Below, one piece after another: positions 1-7,293 of a stretch of DNA of 10,819 nt. Numbering within the stretch: the stretch's first letter is position 1; every line of letters starts with the position of its first letter. The notes below the pieces were generated by a model, which did not search any database, was not told the DNA's origin, and saw nothing but the letters and a program-made list of their open reading frames with translations. The position numbers and the translations under genes were made by a program. The DNA is from Chloroflexota bacterium (GTDB lineage Bacteria; Chloroflexota; Dehalococcoidia; UBA1151): the NCBI GenBank assembly GCA_022561735.1, contig JADFQR010000020.1, forward strand, positions 1-10,819, in the 5' to 3' direction.

Positions 1-1
1 G

Positions 2-2806
2 AAGTGTTTTCACGGCGGCCAACTCGTCCTTGTCGAGCAATTCACTCAAAGCGCCGTCCTTGGAGTCGATATCTGCGAGCAGCGCCTTGGCAGCGGACAG
101 CCAGTCGTTATCCAGAAGCTCGTCCAGCGCAGTCAGATCACCATCGGCGACGCGCTTGCCGGGACGGTGTTCGTCCTGGGTGACAGCTCGCTGGTGGCGC
201 GTTCGATACTCGTGCGGCCGGCAGATGCGGCGCGCTCATTCATCCACATCGTTGGCGTTGTGACACACGTCGAGAATGGCGAAGTCACGTTGACCGACAG
301 GGATGGCGGCACGGTCACTGTCGTACTGCCCGCGGGAGAGATCGCCCCGGAGATCGGCGACGCGCTCACCACGGTGGCGAAGCGAGACCGCGTAACCGAT
401 CGGCTCGCGGCGCACGCGCTCGAAAAAGTGGAAGCGATCGTCGACCGGCTGGCACGGGCCCTGGAACGCGCTGAGGAGGTTGTCCGCAACGCCGGGAGCG
501 AAACGGCGCTGGCGAGGCTCGACGAGCTCAAGCAGCGGATCACATTAAACGCAAGCCGGCACCTCGGACTCGTCGATCAGGTCAAGGCCATGGCTGCCGC
601 CGGTCCTGCCGGTGAACTGGGCAGGAAGTTCGCCGAGGCGCAGCGCCACTACGAGGACGTTGCGGATCGGGCCGGCATCGAGCGACCCGTCGTGGAAGCG
701 AAGGGCGTCGTTCGCGAAGTGAGCGCAGACGCCATCGTGATCGTCCTCCCGAACGGCGCTGAAATCCGGATAACCCTTGACGCGGGCGCAGTGACGGAGA
801 ATATCGATGGCGATGTCACCGATGTGACCCGGTTTGTCGCAGGCACCGACGTCGTTGTCGAATACCGCCCAACATCGGCAGGTAGCCGCGCCGCTTCATC
901 CGTGAAGGAGCGAAGGCCCGAGCTATCGAGGCAGGAAAAAGCGCAGATCGACTCCGAGTCGGAACGGGAGTTTGCCGGCACGATCACCTCGGTCCAACGG
1001 CCGTCTGCGGATGAGCTGACCGACGCGATCGCCATCGTGATCATCGCCAACGAGGGTGACGGTCGCAAGATCGTGGCACGTATCACGCATGGGACCGAGA
1101 TCAAGGTGAACGATGAGGAGAGCGATATAGACGGGCTCCGCCCGGGGCAATACGCAAAGGTAGAACTCCTCTCCGGACTCGTGGCGTCTGAGATCAAAGC
1201 CCAGGATGTCCGCCTCGATGACGACGGCGAAGAGCGACACATACGGGGAGTGGTCCGCAAGATCGACCACTCCTCTGGCACGTTGGTGATCGTGTCGGGC
1301 GATGGCGGGTTGTTTGAGCTTCTGGTGAACGACTCTTCCGTAATTGTGAGAGACGGGCAAGACGCAGGTCTATCCAACATCGCACCGGGAGACCTGGTGC
1401 TGGATGCGAGCAGAATTCGCTTAAAGGATCACGTCGTAATTCGTCTCGTACTGCGTTCGCAGGATGACATCCGAATTTCCGGCATGATCGCAGGCGTGGA
1501 TCGATCTGAGGGCGCGATAACGGTGATCACCGACAACGGTGATGCGGTCAGATTCAACGTACTCGCTGACACGCGCATCAACGGCTTGCGCGGAGAGAAA
1601 TTCCTGCTGTCTGATATCACCCCCGGCTTCCGTCTCGTTGAAGGACGGATAGGGACCGTTACGTTGAACGGCGTGACCCGGCACGTGGCGACCCGCCTGA
1701 TCGTCTCGGCGCCGGAACTTGTCACGGCGCGCGGCAAGGTCCTGCGAGTGGACGTGGCGGCAGGCGCCCTGGCTATTCTGACAACGGAAGGCCAGGAGTT
1801 GGTGCTTTCGCTGCCGGAGAACGGCCGTTTCACGATCGTCAAAGACGATGAAAAGCTCGACGGCCTGCACGGCATTGAGGTTGGTGACACCGTGCACTCG
1901 GTGACCTTCCGGCCGGGCAACAACATCCTGGTCAAGCTGAACGTTTTGACGCCGGGCGGCACTGCGGTGCGCGGAATCGTTATAGGCGTGGACCCTGATC
2001 GGAATCGTATCGGGATCGAAACGGCGGCAGGCCAGAAACTGGAACTGGTTGCCACCGGCGCATCCGAGCTGAGACTGGATGGCGAACGAATCAGGTCGAT
2101 ACGCCTCCTGCAAGAGGGCGATGTGGTCGTAAACGCCCTGTACGTAGATCGGATCACGGGCAACGTGATACTTCGGCTCGAGGCGATTTCTGGCCGGCCG
2201 GCCAGGGATGTGCGTGATCGAAGCGGCGGCGCCGACCGCCCGAGTGTCGAGATTCGGATCAAAGGGATCATCCGGGGGATCGATGGCGACACATGGCTCG
2301 TCGCCGAGACCAGGTTCATCGTGGACGCCGACACGGAGTTTGAGGGTGACACTCCGGTGAAGGGCGCCATCGCATCCGTGTTGCTGGTCCGTGGAGAAGG
2401 TGACCTTCCGTTGGCGGTTGAGATAGATGTCGACGCGCCGGACCGTCGTGACGCCAACCGGACAGCGCCCACGGGGTCGTCAACGCCCGGGATTAGCCGT
2501 ACTACCCTCAGTGGATTGATCGAGGAGATTGAGGGCGAGAAGTGGACCGTCGGGGGGCACGAATTCACCGTCAACCGGCAGACCGAGATCATCGGTGAGC
2601 CGGAGGTCGGCGCTCGGGCGGGCGTGGTTGTGGTCAAGATCGCCGACGGGGATCTGATCGCACTCCAGATTTCTGTAGAACGCATTACCCCGCGTTTTCC
2701 GGCCCCACGGGAGGCCAGGCCGACGCTCGATCTCGATAGCGAAGATGCCGATGATCTTGATGACGACGACGACGATGATGACGACAAGCGTGACCGGTCC
2801 CGGTGA
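2..2806 (+). CDS. Large tandem-repeat protein with DUF5666-like beta domains, 5'-truncated by the window edge
   Basis: At least 934 residues are visible and the frame is open to base 2, so the N terminus, and any signal peptide, lies outside the window. The GTG at 167 is not a convincing start because it falls inside a repeat unit. The protein is built from roughly nine units of about 60-80 residues. Each has the pattern G-x-I/V-x-x-I/V-D/E, a strand, a T/S-x-I position, then G-D/x-x-V and a closing strand. The last two units (2246-2437 and 2501-2683) are the compact form most like DUF5666 (G-x-I-x-x-I-x-G-x-x-W-x-V ... T-E). A Glu/Ala/Leu-rich helical block at about 389-676 splits the array. 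The tail is acidic, with nine consecutive Asp, then Lys-Arg. No catalytic motif is visible. A secreted or surface binding/structural role is inference. The DUF5666 assignment is by pattern only. Confidence 0.8.
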   Translation, partial: KCFHGGQLVLVEQFTQSAVLGVDICEQRLGSGQPVVIQKLVQRSQITIGDALAGTVFVLGDSSLVARSILVRPADAARSFIHIVGVVTHVENGEVTLTDRDGGTVTVVLPAGEIAPEIGDALTTVAKRDRVTDRLAAHALEKVEAIVDRLARALERAEEVVRNAGSETALARLDELKQRITLNASRHLGLVDQVKAMAAAGPAGELGRKFAEAQRHYEDVADRAGIERPVVEAKGVVREVSADAIVIVLPNGAEIRITLDAGAVTENIDGDVTDVTRFVAGTDVVVEYRPTSAGSRAASSVKERRPELSRQEKAQIDSESEREFAGTITSVQRPSADELTDAIAIVIIANEGDGRKIVARITHGTEIKVNDEESDIDGLRPGQYAKVELLSGLVASEIKAQDVRLDDDGEERHIRGVVRKIDHSSGTLVIVSGDGGLFELLVNDSSVIVRDGQDAGLSNIAPGDLVLDASRIRLKDHVVIRLVLRSQDDIRISGMIAGVDRSEGAITVITDNGDAVRFNVLADTRINGLRGEKFLLSDITPGFRLVEGRIGTVTLNGVTRHVATRLIVSAPELVTARGKVLRVDVAAGALAILTTEGQELVLSLPENGRFTIVKDDEKLDGLHGIEVGDTVHSVTFRPGNNILVKLNVLTPGGTAVRGIVIGVDPDRNRIGIETAAGQKLELVATGASELRLDGERIRSIRLLQEGDVVVNALYVDRITGNVILRLEAISGRPARDVRDRSGGADRPSVEIRIKGIIRGIDGDTWLVAETRFIVDADTEFEGDTPVKGAIASVLLVRGEGDLPLAVEIDVDAPDRRDANRTAPTGSSTPGISRTTLSGLIEEIEGEKWTVGGHEFTVNRQTEIIGEPEVGARAGVVVVKIADGDLIALQISVERITPRFPAPREARPTLDLDSEDADDLDDDDDDDDDKRDRSR
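248..2683 (+). repeat. Protein-level tandem array of about nine DUF5666-like units
   Basis: Approximate unit positions are 248-382, 689-871, 968-1210, 1238-1456, 1469-1708, 1718-1951, 1961-2188, 2246-2437 and 2501-2683. The end of another unit lies upstream at about 125-220 (I-G-D-A-L-A-G then L-V-A-R-S-I-L-V). The units are diverged in DNA, so this is an old domain duplication rather than a recent nucleotide repeat. The first seven average 60-80 residues and the last two about 62. Boundaries were set by eye from the recurring G-x-V/I start and the G-D or G-x hydrophobic hairpin near the end of each unit. Confidence 0.65.
2759..2785 (+). repeat. GAY codon run encoding nine aspartates
   Basis: Nine consecutive GAT/GAC codons lie 18 bases before the stop of the large repeat protein. 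GAT-GAT-CTT lies just before them. The run mixes GAT and GAC, so it is not a perfect microsatellite. Acidic tails of this kind can bind calcium or other cations, but nothing else in the sequence shows that here. Confidence 0.85.
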
Positions 2807-3091
2807 ACGGCGAGTGGCGCGCAATCGACGCAACCGCATAACCATCCCGGCGGCGCGAACCCAGGTTTGAGAAGGAACGGTTTCCCCGGGTAGCAGTTGT
2901 CACCGGCCCGGCAAACAACACGATAGACACCCCGGACAAGAGTCAGGACACTTGACCTGGCCGCCGCTGGAACAACCGATTGTCCCGTATGAAACGCCGG
3001 GATGTGATCTGCGGCCCGCGCATCAAACCTGACTCAGTGTTGCTGCCTCGAACCCGGATGGGTCCGCCGTCTCGTACATTGGTACGCGACG
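2807..3091. other. Intergenic region between repeat protein and MMPL gene
   Basis: This 285-base stretch holds no gene I can support. There is no good intrinsic terminator after the stop at 2806; only short 4-5 bp stems are present. A TTGACC at 2952-2957 could be a -35 element, but no matching -10 box sits 16-18 bases downstream. An in-frame TGA at 3005-3007 closes the MMPL frame upstream, so the MMPL start must lie between 3008 and about 3095. Confidence 0.5.
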
Positions 3092-5317
3092 TTGCTATAT
3101 TCACTCGGTCTCAAGATTTACCGGAAGCGCTGGGCGGTTCTCGCCGTCTGGGCGGTGCTGTTAATCGCCGCCATTCCGCTGGCGACGATGGCCACGGATT
3201 CGCTGAAGCCGGGTGGTTTCTCAAACGACAACCTGCCCGCAGCGCAGGCGCGCGCCGTTTTCCGTGACCAGCTTGACCTGACCCCGATCTCGTTTGAGTT
3301 GATCTTTCGCAGCGAGATCTACGGCGCGTACGAACCCGAGTTCACCCGGGACCTTGCGGACGCCCTCGTCCTTATCGGCGCGCGCCCTGAAGTCGCCAGG
3401 ATCACGACGCACCTGGACGACCCCGCCCGCGTCTCTCCCGATGGCCGGACGGTTCACGTCACCATCGGCCTCAACCTTGACCTTGAGGATGCGGGGGAGT
3501 TCCTGGACATAGCCCGTCCACTGATTTCGCCCGGGGGCCTTGAGCTGATCATCACCGGGGGGCCGTCGCTATACGCCGACATCAGCCTGAGTAGTGAGCG
3601 AGACGTCCGTAGGGCGGAGACGGTCGCCTTCCCGCTCTCTACCATCGCCCTTCTGCTCGTATTCGGCACCCTTATCGCCGCCTTCCTGCCCGCCACGGTG
3701 GGCGGTGTCGGCGTCGTGTTGGCCCTGGCCGCGGTGGCCCTTATTTCGCGCGGCGTGGACATGTCCGTATTCGTCCTCAACATCGTCACGCTGCTGGGAA
3801 TCGGACTGGGCATCGACTACTCACTTTTCTTCACGAGCCGTTTCAGGGAACAACTCGCTGCGGGGGACACGGTTGAGCAGGCCGTCGCTAGGACGCAGGC
3901 TACTGCTGGTCAGGCGATTCTCTTCTCCGGGATGACGAGCCTTATCGGCCTCGCAAGCCTGACCGCCTTCGACTTCATGATGTTGCGTTCGATCGGCATC
4001 GGGGCGGTGATCGTGATATCCGTGGCGATCATGGCCGCGCTGACACTTATGCCGGCGGTGCTCGGCATCCTTGGCCATCGGATCAACGCATTCCAGGTGA
4101 TGCCGTCCTTCCTGAGCGGGAGAGACCGGGACCTGTGGGGCGGCCTGGCCCGGTGGGTCATGGCGCGTCCCCTGCAGGTGGCCGTGCCGACGATCTTATT
4201 TTTGCTTCTGCTTGCGGCTCCATTACGCGGCATCCGGCTGGGTACGGTGGACGCCACGATTCTTCCGGTGGAACTTGAGTCCCGACGCGGGTTCGACATC
4301 CTGCGGGACGAGTTCAACCTCCTGAACAGGACGCAGATACCGATCGCGTACACCTTCGGCGATTCCGAGGACACCGACCCCTTCTCGACGGGCAACATCA
4401 AGCGCCTGTACGACTTCGGCCGGGCGCTTGAAAGCCTGGAAGATGTGACCCGGGTGCGCAGCATAGTCAACGTCTCTCCGGAGCTTGACGCGGCCACGTA
4501 CGCCACGCTTTACCGAGTGCCGGAGGCGGTGACCGATGCGGCCATGCAGACCCTGCTGCGTGACACGGTCAGGGAGGGCGCTGTCCTGTTCCTGGTGGAA
4601 TCTGACGTAGAGCCCTTCGGTCCCGAGGCGTCCGGCCTCGTATCCGATATTCGAGCGTTCGACCCGGGTCCGGACCGTGCGCTGTTCGTGGACGGCGGTT
4701 CGGCGGAGATCAAGGACGTTGTGGACAGCCTTTACCGCCGGTTCCCGATAGTCGTCGCCGTAGTCATCATCGCCACGTACCTGTCGCTTCTCATCCTGTT
4801 CAGATCGGTGATCCTCCCGCTCAAGGCCATCATCCTGAACGTGATGAGCATCCTGGCCAGCTACGGTGCGCTGGTGTTCGTATTCCAGGAAGGGCACTTC
4901 AGCGGCCTGTTGAACTTTGAGCCGATCGGGGTGATTGAGGCCACAACGCCGATCCTGCTCTTCAGCATCATCTTCGGGCTTTCGATGGACTACGAGATAT
5001 TTCTCCTCGCGCGCATTTCTGAGGCGTACAAACGCACCGGGGACAACACCGAGGCCGTGGCCGAAGGGCTGCGAAAGAGCGGGCGCATCATCACCGGCGC
5101 GGCGGCGATCCTGATCGTGGTGTCCCTCAGCTTCCTGGTGGCAGACGTGGTGCTGGTGAAAGCGGTTGGCCTTGGACTGGCGATCGCGATATTCGTCGAT
5201 GTCACGATCGTACGCGCTCTCCTGGCCCCTGCGATCATGCGAATGCTCGGGCCGCTCAACTGGTGGTTGCCACGCTGGCTTGATCGAATCCTTCCCCGCA
5301 TCGACGTGGCGCCTTGA
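3092..5317 (+). CDS. MMPL family (RND superfamily) transporter
   Basis: This 741-residue inner-membrane exporter has two MMPL halves. TM1 is at about residues 14-33. A large extracytoplasmic loop follows to about 178, then TM2-TM6 to about 325 and TM7 at about 361-379. A second loop runs to about 548, followed by TM8-TM12. The two diagnostic proton-relay motifs are present: G-I-D-Y-S-L-F-F with D242-Y243 in TM4, and G-L-S-M-D-Y-E-I-F-L with D633-Y634 in TM10. The C terminus N-W-W-L-P-R-W-L-D-R-x-L-P-R is typical of the family. MMPL proteins export lipids, glycolipids or hopanoids using the proton gradient; the substrate here is unknown. The TTG at 3092 is chosen because the reading L-Y-S-L-G-x-x-x-Y-R-K-R-W matches the usual MMPL N terminus and no ATG or GTG lies between it and the upstream stop. 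No Shine-Dalgarno is evident, so it may be leaderless or weakly started. Its stop overlaps the next gene's start. Confidence 0.93.
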   Translation: MLYSLGLKIYRKRWAVLAVWAVLLIAAIPLATMATDSLKPGGFSNDNLPAAQARAVFRDQLDLTPISFELIFRSEIYGAYEPEFTRDLADALVLIGARPEVARITTHLDDPARVSPDGRTVHVTIGLNLDLEDAGEFLDIARPLISPGGLELIITGGPSLYADISLSSERDVRRAETVAFPLSTIALLLVFGTLIAAFLPATVGGVGVVLALAAVALISRGVDMSVFVLNIVTLLGIGLGIDYSLFFTSRFREQLAAGDTVEQAVARTQATAGQAILFSGMTSLIGLASLTAFDFMMLRSIGIGAVIVISVAIMAALTLMPAVLGILGHRINAFQVMPSFLSGRDRDLWGGLARWVMARPLQVAVPTILFLLLLAAPLRGIRLGTVDATILPVELESRRGFDILRDEFNLLNRTQIPIAYTFGDSEDTDPFSTGNIKRLYDFGRALESLEDVTRVRSIVNVSPELDAATYATLYRVPEAVTDAAMQTLLRDTVREGAVLFLVESDVEPFGPEASGLVSDIRAFDPGPDRALFVDGGSAEIKDVVDSLYRRFPIVVAVVIIATYLSLLILFRSVILPLKAIILNVMSILASYGALVFVFQEGHFSGLLNFEPIGVIEATTPILLFSIIFGLSMDYEIFLLARISEAYKRTGDNTEAVAEGLRKSGRIITGAAAILIVVSLSFLVADVVLVKAVGLGLAIAIFVDVTIVRALLAPAIMRMLGPLNWWLPRWLDRILPRIDVAP

Positions 5318-6453
5318 ATCGGCGAGTAACGCTTTTCGCCGCGCTCGCGCTCACCCTCCTGGCGCTCGCCTGCACCGATACCGACCGTTCGCTGCCGGTG
5401 CCGGCCGCGCCGCCACCCGCGTCAACGCCGGCGCCTGTCCCGATCTCGTTCCCGCTCGATGAAGGCCCGCACGAAAACCGCCTGGAGTGGTGGTACTACA
5501 GCGGCAGTCTTACGGACGAGGACGGCGCCCTGTACGGGTTCCATTTCGTCGTCTTCCAGTCTCTGGATTCGGGTGCGATTTCAGACCCGGATAACAGGTT
5601 GCCGCCGGGCTATGCCGCCCAGTTCGGCCTCACCGATGTCGGATCGAAAACGCACATCCAGGCTGCCAGGTTCGCGAGCGGTGAACAGCCGCAGACCGGA
5701 CCCGGCCTGACGGGCCTGCGGATCTCCGACTGGAGCCTGAACGCTAACCCGGAGCGGCATGCGTTCGACGCCGGCACGGACGATGTCCGGCTTTCGCTAA
5801 CGATGACCCCCACCAGGCCCCCGGCGTTGCACAACGAGATCGGCTGGCTCGCCGGTCCTACATCAGGGTGGACCTACTACTACTCTCGCCCTCGCATGGC
5901 GGCGGAGGGGACGCTGGTGTTGGACGGCAAGCGTCTCACCGTCACCGGGGATGTGTGGATGGATCACCAGTGGGGAGAGTTCTTCGTGCTGGGCAACCCC
6001 GCAGGCTGGCAGTGGTTCGGCCTGCAGCTGGACGATGGGACCGATCTGATGATCACGGAGTCCCGGAACGTTGATGGCGATATCGACGCCCGGTACGGGT
6101 CACTCATCAACCGGGACGGCTCCCTCTTGTCACTAGGGTCAGGTGGTCCGGATACCGGGGATATTGAGCTTTTGACCACGGGATCATGGGTCAGCCCGCA
6201 CACCGGCGCCAACTATCCGTCTGGATGGACCGTGCGGCTGCCGGGGCAGGGGATTGAACTGTTTGTAAGCCCCGTCATCGCCGACCAGGAGATCATCTCA
6301 ACAAGGCCTGAATCCGCGATCTACTGGGAGGGCAAAGTGTCCGTCACAGGCACGCGGGACGGAAACCCGATCACTGGTGACGGTTACGTTGAACTCACCG
6401 GTTACATCGTTCCGGCGCCATTGCCGTGGCGGGCCGCCGGTGACGATCGGTGA
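5314..6453 (+). CDS. Lipoprotein with CrtC/AttH-type lipocalin-like domain
   Basis: This 379-residue protein starts at a TTG that shares four bases (TTGA) with the MMPL stop, implying translational coupling. Residues 1-20 form a lipoprotein signal: M-N-R-R, a hydrophobic stretch, then lipobox L-A-L-A-C with the lipidated Cys at 20. A Pro/Ala-rich linker follows to about residue 45. The mature domain carries family signatures: E-W-W-Y-Y at 58-62, V-W-M-D-H-Q-W-G-E at 214-222, W-F-G-L-Q-L-D-D-G at 234-242, and the C-terminal Y-W-E-G-x-V-x-V-x-G-T at 337-347 with G-Y-V-E-L-T-G-Y at 357-364. These belong to the CrtC (carotenoid 1,2-hydratase / hydroxyneurosporene synthase) and AttH superfamily of paired lipocalin-like barrels. 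Many AttH-like members are lipoproteins beside exporters. A role in binding or modifying a lipid passed to or from the MMPL pump is inference; no carotenoid gene is visible nearby. Confidence 0.9.
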   Translation: MNRRVTLFAALALTLLALACTDTDRSLPVPAAPPPASTPAPVPISFPLDEGPHENRLEWWYYSGSLTDEDGALYGFHFVVFQSLDSGAISDPDNRLPPGYAAQFGLTDVGSKTHIQAARFASGEQPQTGPGLTGLRISDWSLNANPERHAFDAGTDDVRLSLTMTPTRPPALHNEIGWLAGPTSGWTYYYSRPRMAAEGTLVLDGKRLTVTGDVWMDHQWGEFFVLGNPAGWQWFGLQLDDGTDLMITESRNVDGDIDARYGSLINRDGSLLSLGSGGPDTGDIELLTTGSWVSPHTGANYPSGWTVRLPGQGIELFVSPVIADQEIISTRPESAIYWEGKVSVTGTRDGNPITGDGYVELTGYIVPAPLPWRAAGDDR

Positions 6454-6723
6454 TGCCCGGCGGCTCCCTGTTCTTCCCCGCGGACTGACGAGGACCGAAT
6501 CCAGACCGGGCTCGATGCATCTTTACCTCCGCGCTACTACCAGCCCGGGCCTGGTAGTAACCAGCCACTGAATTGGCACGAACCCTCCACTCAGGCACAC
6601 CTGCGCATCCCCCAGACTATGTCGCCTCAGCACAAGCCCGTCCTGGCCTCGCTCTTACCGATGGAGCGTCCGGACGAGGGCCCTTGCCGGAACATGGCGG
6701 ACCGGTTCAGATAGGGGATAACG
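6454..6723. other. Intergenic region between lipoprotein and zinc-ribbon gene
   Basis: These 270 bases have no supported gene. They contain the 9-bp hairpin at 6535-6559, a 10-bp palindrome at 6667-6676 (CGTCCGGACG), and a weak promoter-like pair, TTGCCG at 6684-6689 and TCAGAT at 6707-6712 with 17 bases between. That pair matches consensus at only four and three of six positions and would start transcription almost at the ribosome binding site, so I do not call it. Confidence 0.45.
6535..6559. terminator. Perfect 9-bp hairpin lacking a T-tract, 81 bases after the lipoprotein stop
   Basis: TACTACCAG at 6535-6543 pairs exactly with CTGGTAGTA at 6551-6559 across a 7-base GC loop. No run of T follows on either strand, so it is not a standard intrinsic terminator. 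It could protect the 3' end of the MMPL-lipoprotein transcript, act as a Rho-assisted stop, or be a protein-binding inverted repeat. Confidence 0.45.
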
Positions 6724-6912
6724 ATGATCAAGTTCAAGGCATGCGGTCGTTGTGGCGGTGATGTTTATTTCAACGCCGACAGGCGCGGAGTAGACGTCTA
6801 CTGCCTGCAGTGCGGATCACGGCGCTTCTTCTCGAGCGAAGAGATGCTATCGCTGACCGAAGCGAAGGTGACTGCTGCCCAGGTGGCCGACGAATCTCAG
6901 AAAGTCGCCTGA
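6724..6912 (+). CDS. Small zinc-ribbon protein (62 aa), function unknown
   Basis: A 62-residue cytoplasmic protein with C7-x2-C10 and C27-x2-C30, the spacing of a rubredoxin-knuckle zinc ribbon. Conserved-looking glycines follow each knuckle (C-G-R-C-G-G-D and C-L-Q-C-G). The segment between has beta-strand character (V-Y-F-N and V-D-V-Y). The C-terminal third is a helical, charged stretch. The ATG at 6724 is preceded by AGGGGA at 6713-6718 with five bases between, a good ribosome binding site. Small zinc ribbons often bind RNA or DNA or sit as partners of larger enzymes; nothing here decides which. It appears to be a single-gene unit, with a hairpin-rich 3' region and an intrinsic terminator downstream. 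The Cys pattern, start and composition make it convincing as a real gene, but I do not recognise the family. Confidence 0.82.
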   Translation: MIKFKACGRCGGDVYFNADRRGVDVYCLQCGSRRFFSSEEMLSLTEAKVTAAQVADESQKVA

Positions 6913-6929
6913 ACTCGGTTCTCTGAAAT

Positions 6930-7040
6930 CCCGCGCCGGGTAAACCGGTGCGGGGAACCGCCCGGCCCGGTATCCAGGCGGTGTACGGACAGCCGTATTT
7001 CGCACCCGGCGCGCGTACAGGGTGAACCCGTGTTTTCACC
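6930..7040 (+). ncRNA. Run of three hairpins after the zinc-ribbon gene; possible structured 3' UTR or small RNA
   Basis: Hairpin 1: 6930-6939 pairs with 6945-6954 over ten base pairs including one G-U, with a 5-base loop. Hairpin 2: TACGG 6984-6988 pairs with CCGTA 6993-6997, loop ACAG, followed by TTT. Hairpin 3: GGTGAA 7021-7026 pairs with TTCACC 7035-7040, followed by TTT. The intrinsic terminator at 7065 comes next. The spacing suggests one folded transcript about 150-190 bases long. It does not match a riboswitch or ncRNA family I know, and GC-rich DNA makes short stems common, so this is tentative. Confidence 0.3.
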
Positions 7041-7064
7041 TTTCCCTGATGCTCACCGATACTC

Positions 7065-7100
7065 AAGGGATCCGCCATCGTGTGCGGGTCCCTTTTCATT
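7065..7100 (+). terminator. Intrinsic terminator
   Basis: AAGGGATCCGC at 7065-7075 pairs with GCGGGTCCCTT at 7084-7094. This gives an 11-bp stem with a single U-G wobble and an 8-base loop, followed by TTTTCATTT. It is the clearest terminator in the window. It ends the zinc-ribbon transcript, 152 bases after its stop, and insulates the dehydratase. TCCCT at 7043-7047 could pair with AGGGA at 7066-7070 as a weak competitor; this is a possibility only. Confidence 0.85.
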
Positions 7101-7210
7101 TGCCGCGTTTTGATTGAGCGGGCGGCGCCACTCGCAAGCGGAACCTGCCGGTCTGGTGCAAAATCTGCGATGACCGCGCTCTCGCGGAATCAGATCAGCA
7201 CCGCGTGCGG

Positions 7211-7286
7211 TGCCCGTATGCGTTCTCGTGGGCGTTGCCCGTATGCGTTCTCGTAGGTGTTGCCAGAATGTATTGCCAGAAGGTAT
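7211..7286 (+). repeat. Degenerate tandem repeat array upstream of the dehydratase
   Basis: Two adjacent 25-base units, 7211-7235 and 7236-7260, agree at 23 of 25 positions. Two adjacent 13-base units, 7261-7273 and 7274-7286, then agree at 12 of 13. Each 25-mer splits into a 13 and a 12 that both start with T and end in GT, and the 13-mer half matches the later 13-mers at 9 of 13, so the whole block has a 12-13 base rhythm. It ends directly against the ribosome binding site. Confidence 0.8.
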
Positions 7287-7287
7287 T

Positions 7288-7293
7288 GGAGGA
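7288..7293 (+). promoter_or_regulatory. Ribosome binding site that sets the TTG start of the dehydratase
   Basis: GGAGGA lies nine bases before the TTG at 7303. It is the only good Shine-Dalgarno near the gene, and it supports TTG at 7303 rather than the upstream in-frame GTG at 7210, whose reading passes through the tandem repeat. Confidence 0.75.

Noticed and set aside
167..169. GTG as the start of the large repeat protein
   Set aside because: The same frame is open back to base 2, the codon falls inside a repeat unit, and no signal peptide or ribosome binding site supports it.
1..230. Minus-strand open reading running off the left edge with a very protein-like Asp/Leu/Ala composition (for example D-E-L-L-D and S-E-L-L-D-K-D-E-L)
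   Set aside because: It is the exact codon-aligned antisense of the plus frame, where GTC, CTC, GAG and CAG codons give Asp, Glu, Leu and Leu in reverse. It has no ATG, GTG or TTG start near its right end, and the plus frame reads as a typical DUF5666-like unit end (I-G-D ... L-V-A-R-S-I-L-V).
1429..2787. 452-codon minus-strand reading frame, Ser/Arg-rich
   Set aside because: Its composition is the usual antisense shadow of a GC-rich gene, and the plus frame has clear repeat domains.
2980..3267. Plus-strand frame starting at TTG 2980 overlapping the MMPL N terminus
   Set aside because: Arg-rich, no known motif, and more than half of it overlaps the first TM helix and loop of the MMPL gene in another frame.
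6573..6761. 62-codon plus frame overlapping the zinc-ribbon start
   Set aside because: Low-complexity Pro/Gly/Arg composition, no ribosome binding site, and it overlaps a better supported gene.
7211..7260. CRISPR-like direct repeats
   Set aside because: Only two copies, directly adjacent with no spacer, and no cas gene in the window.
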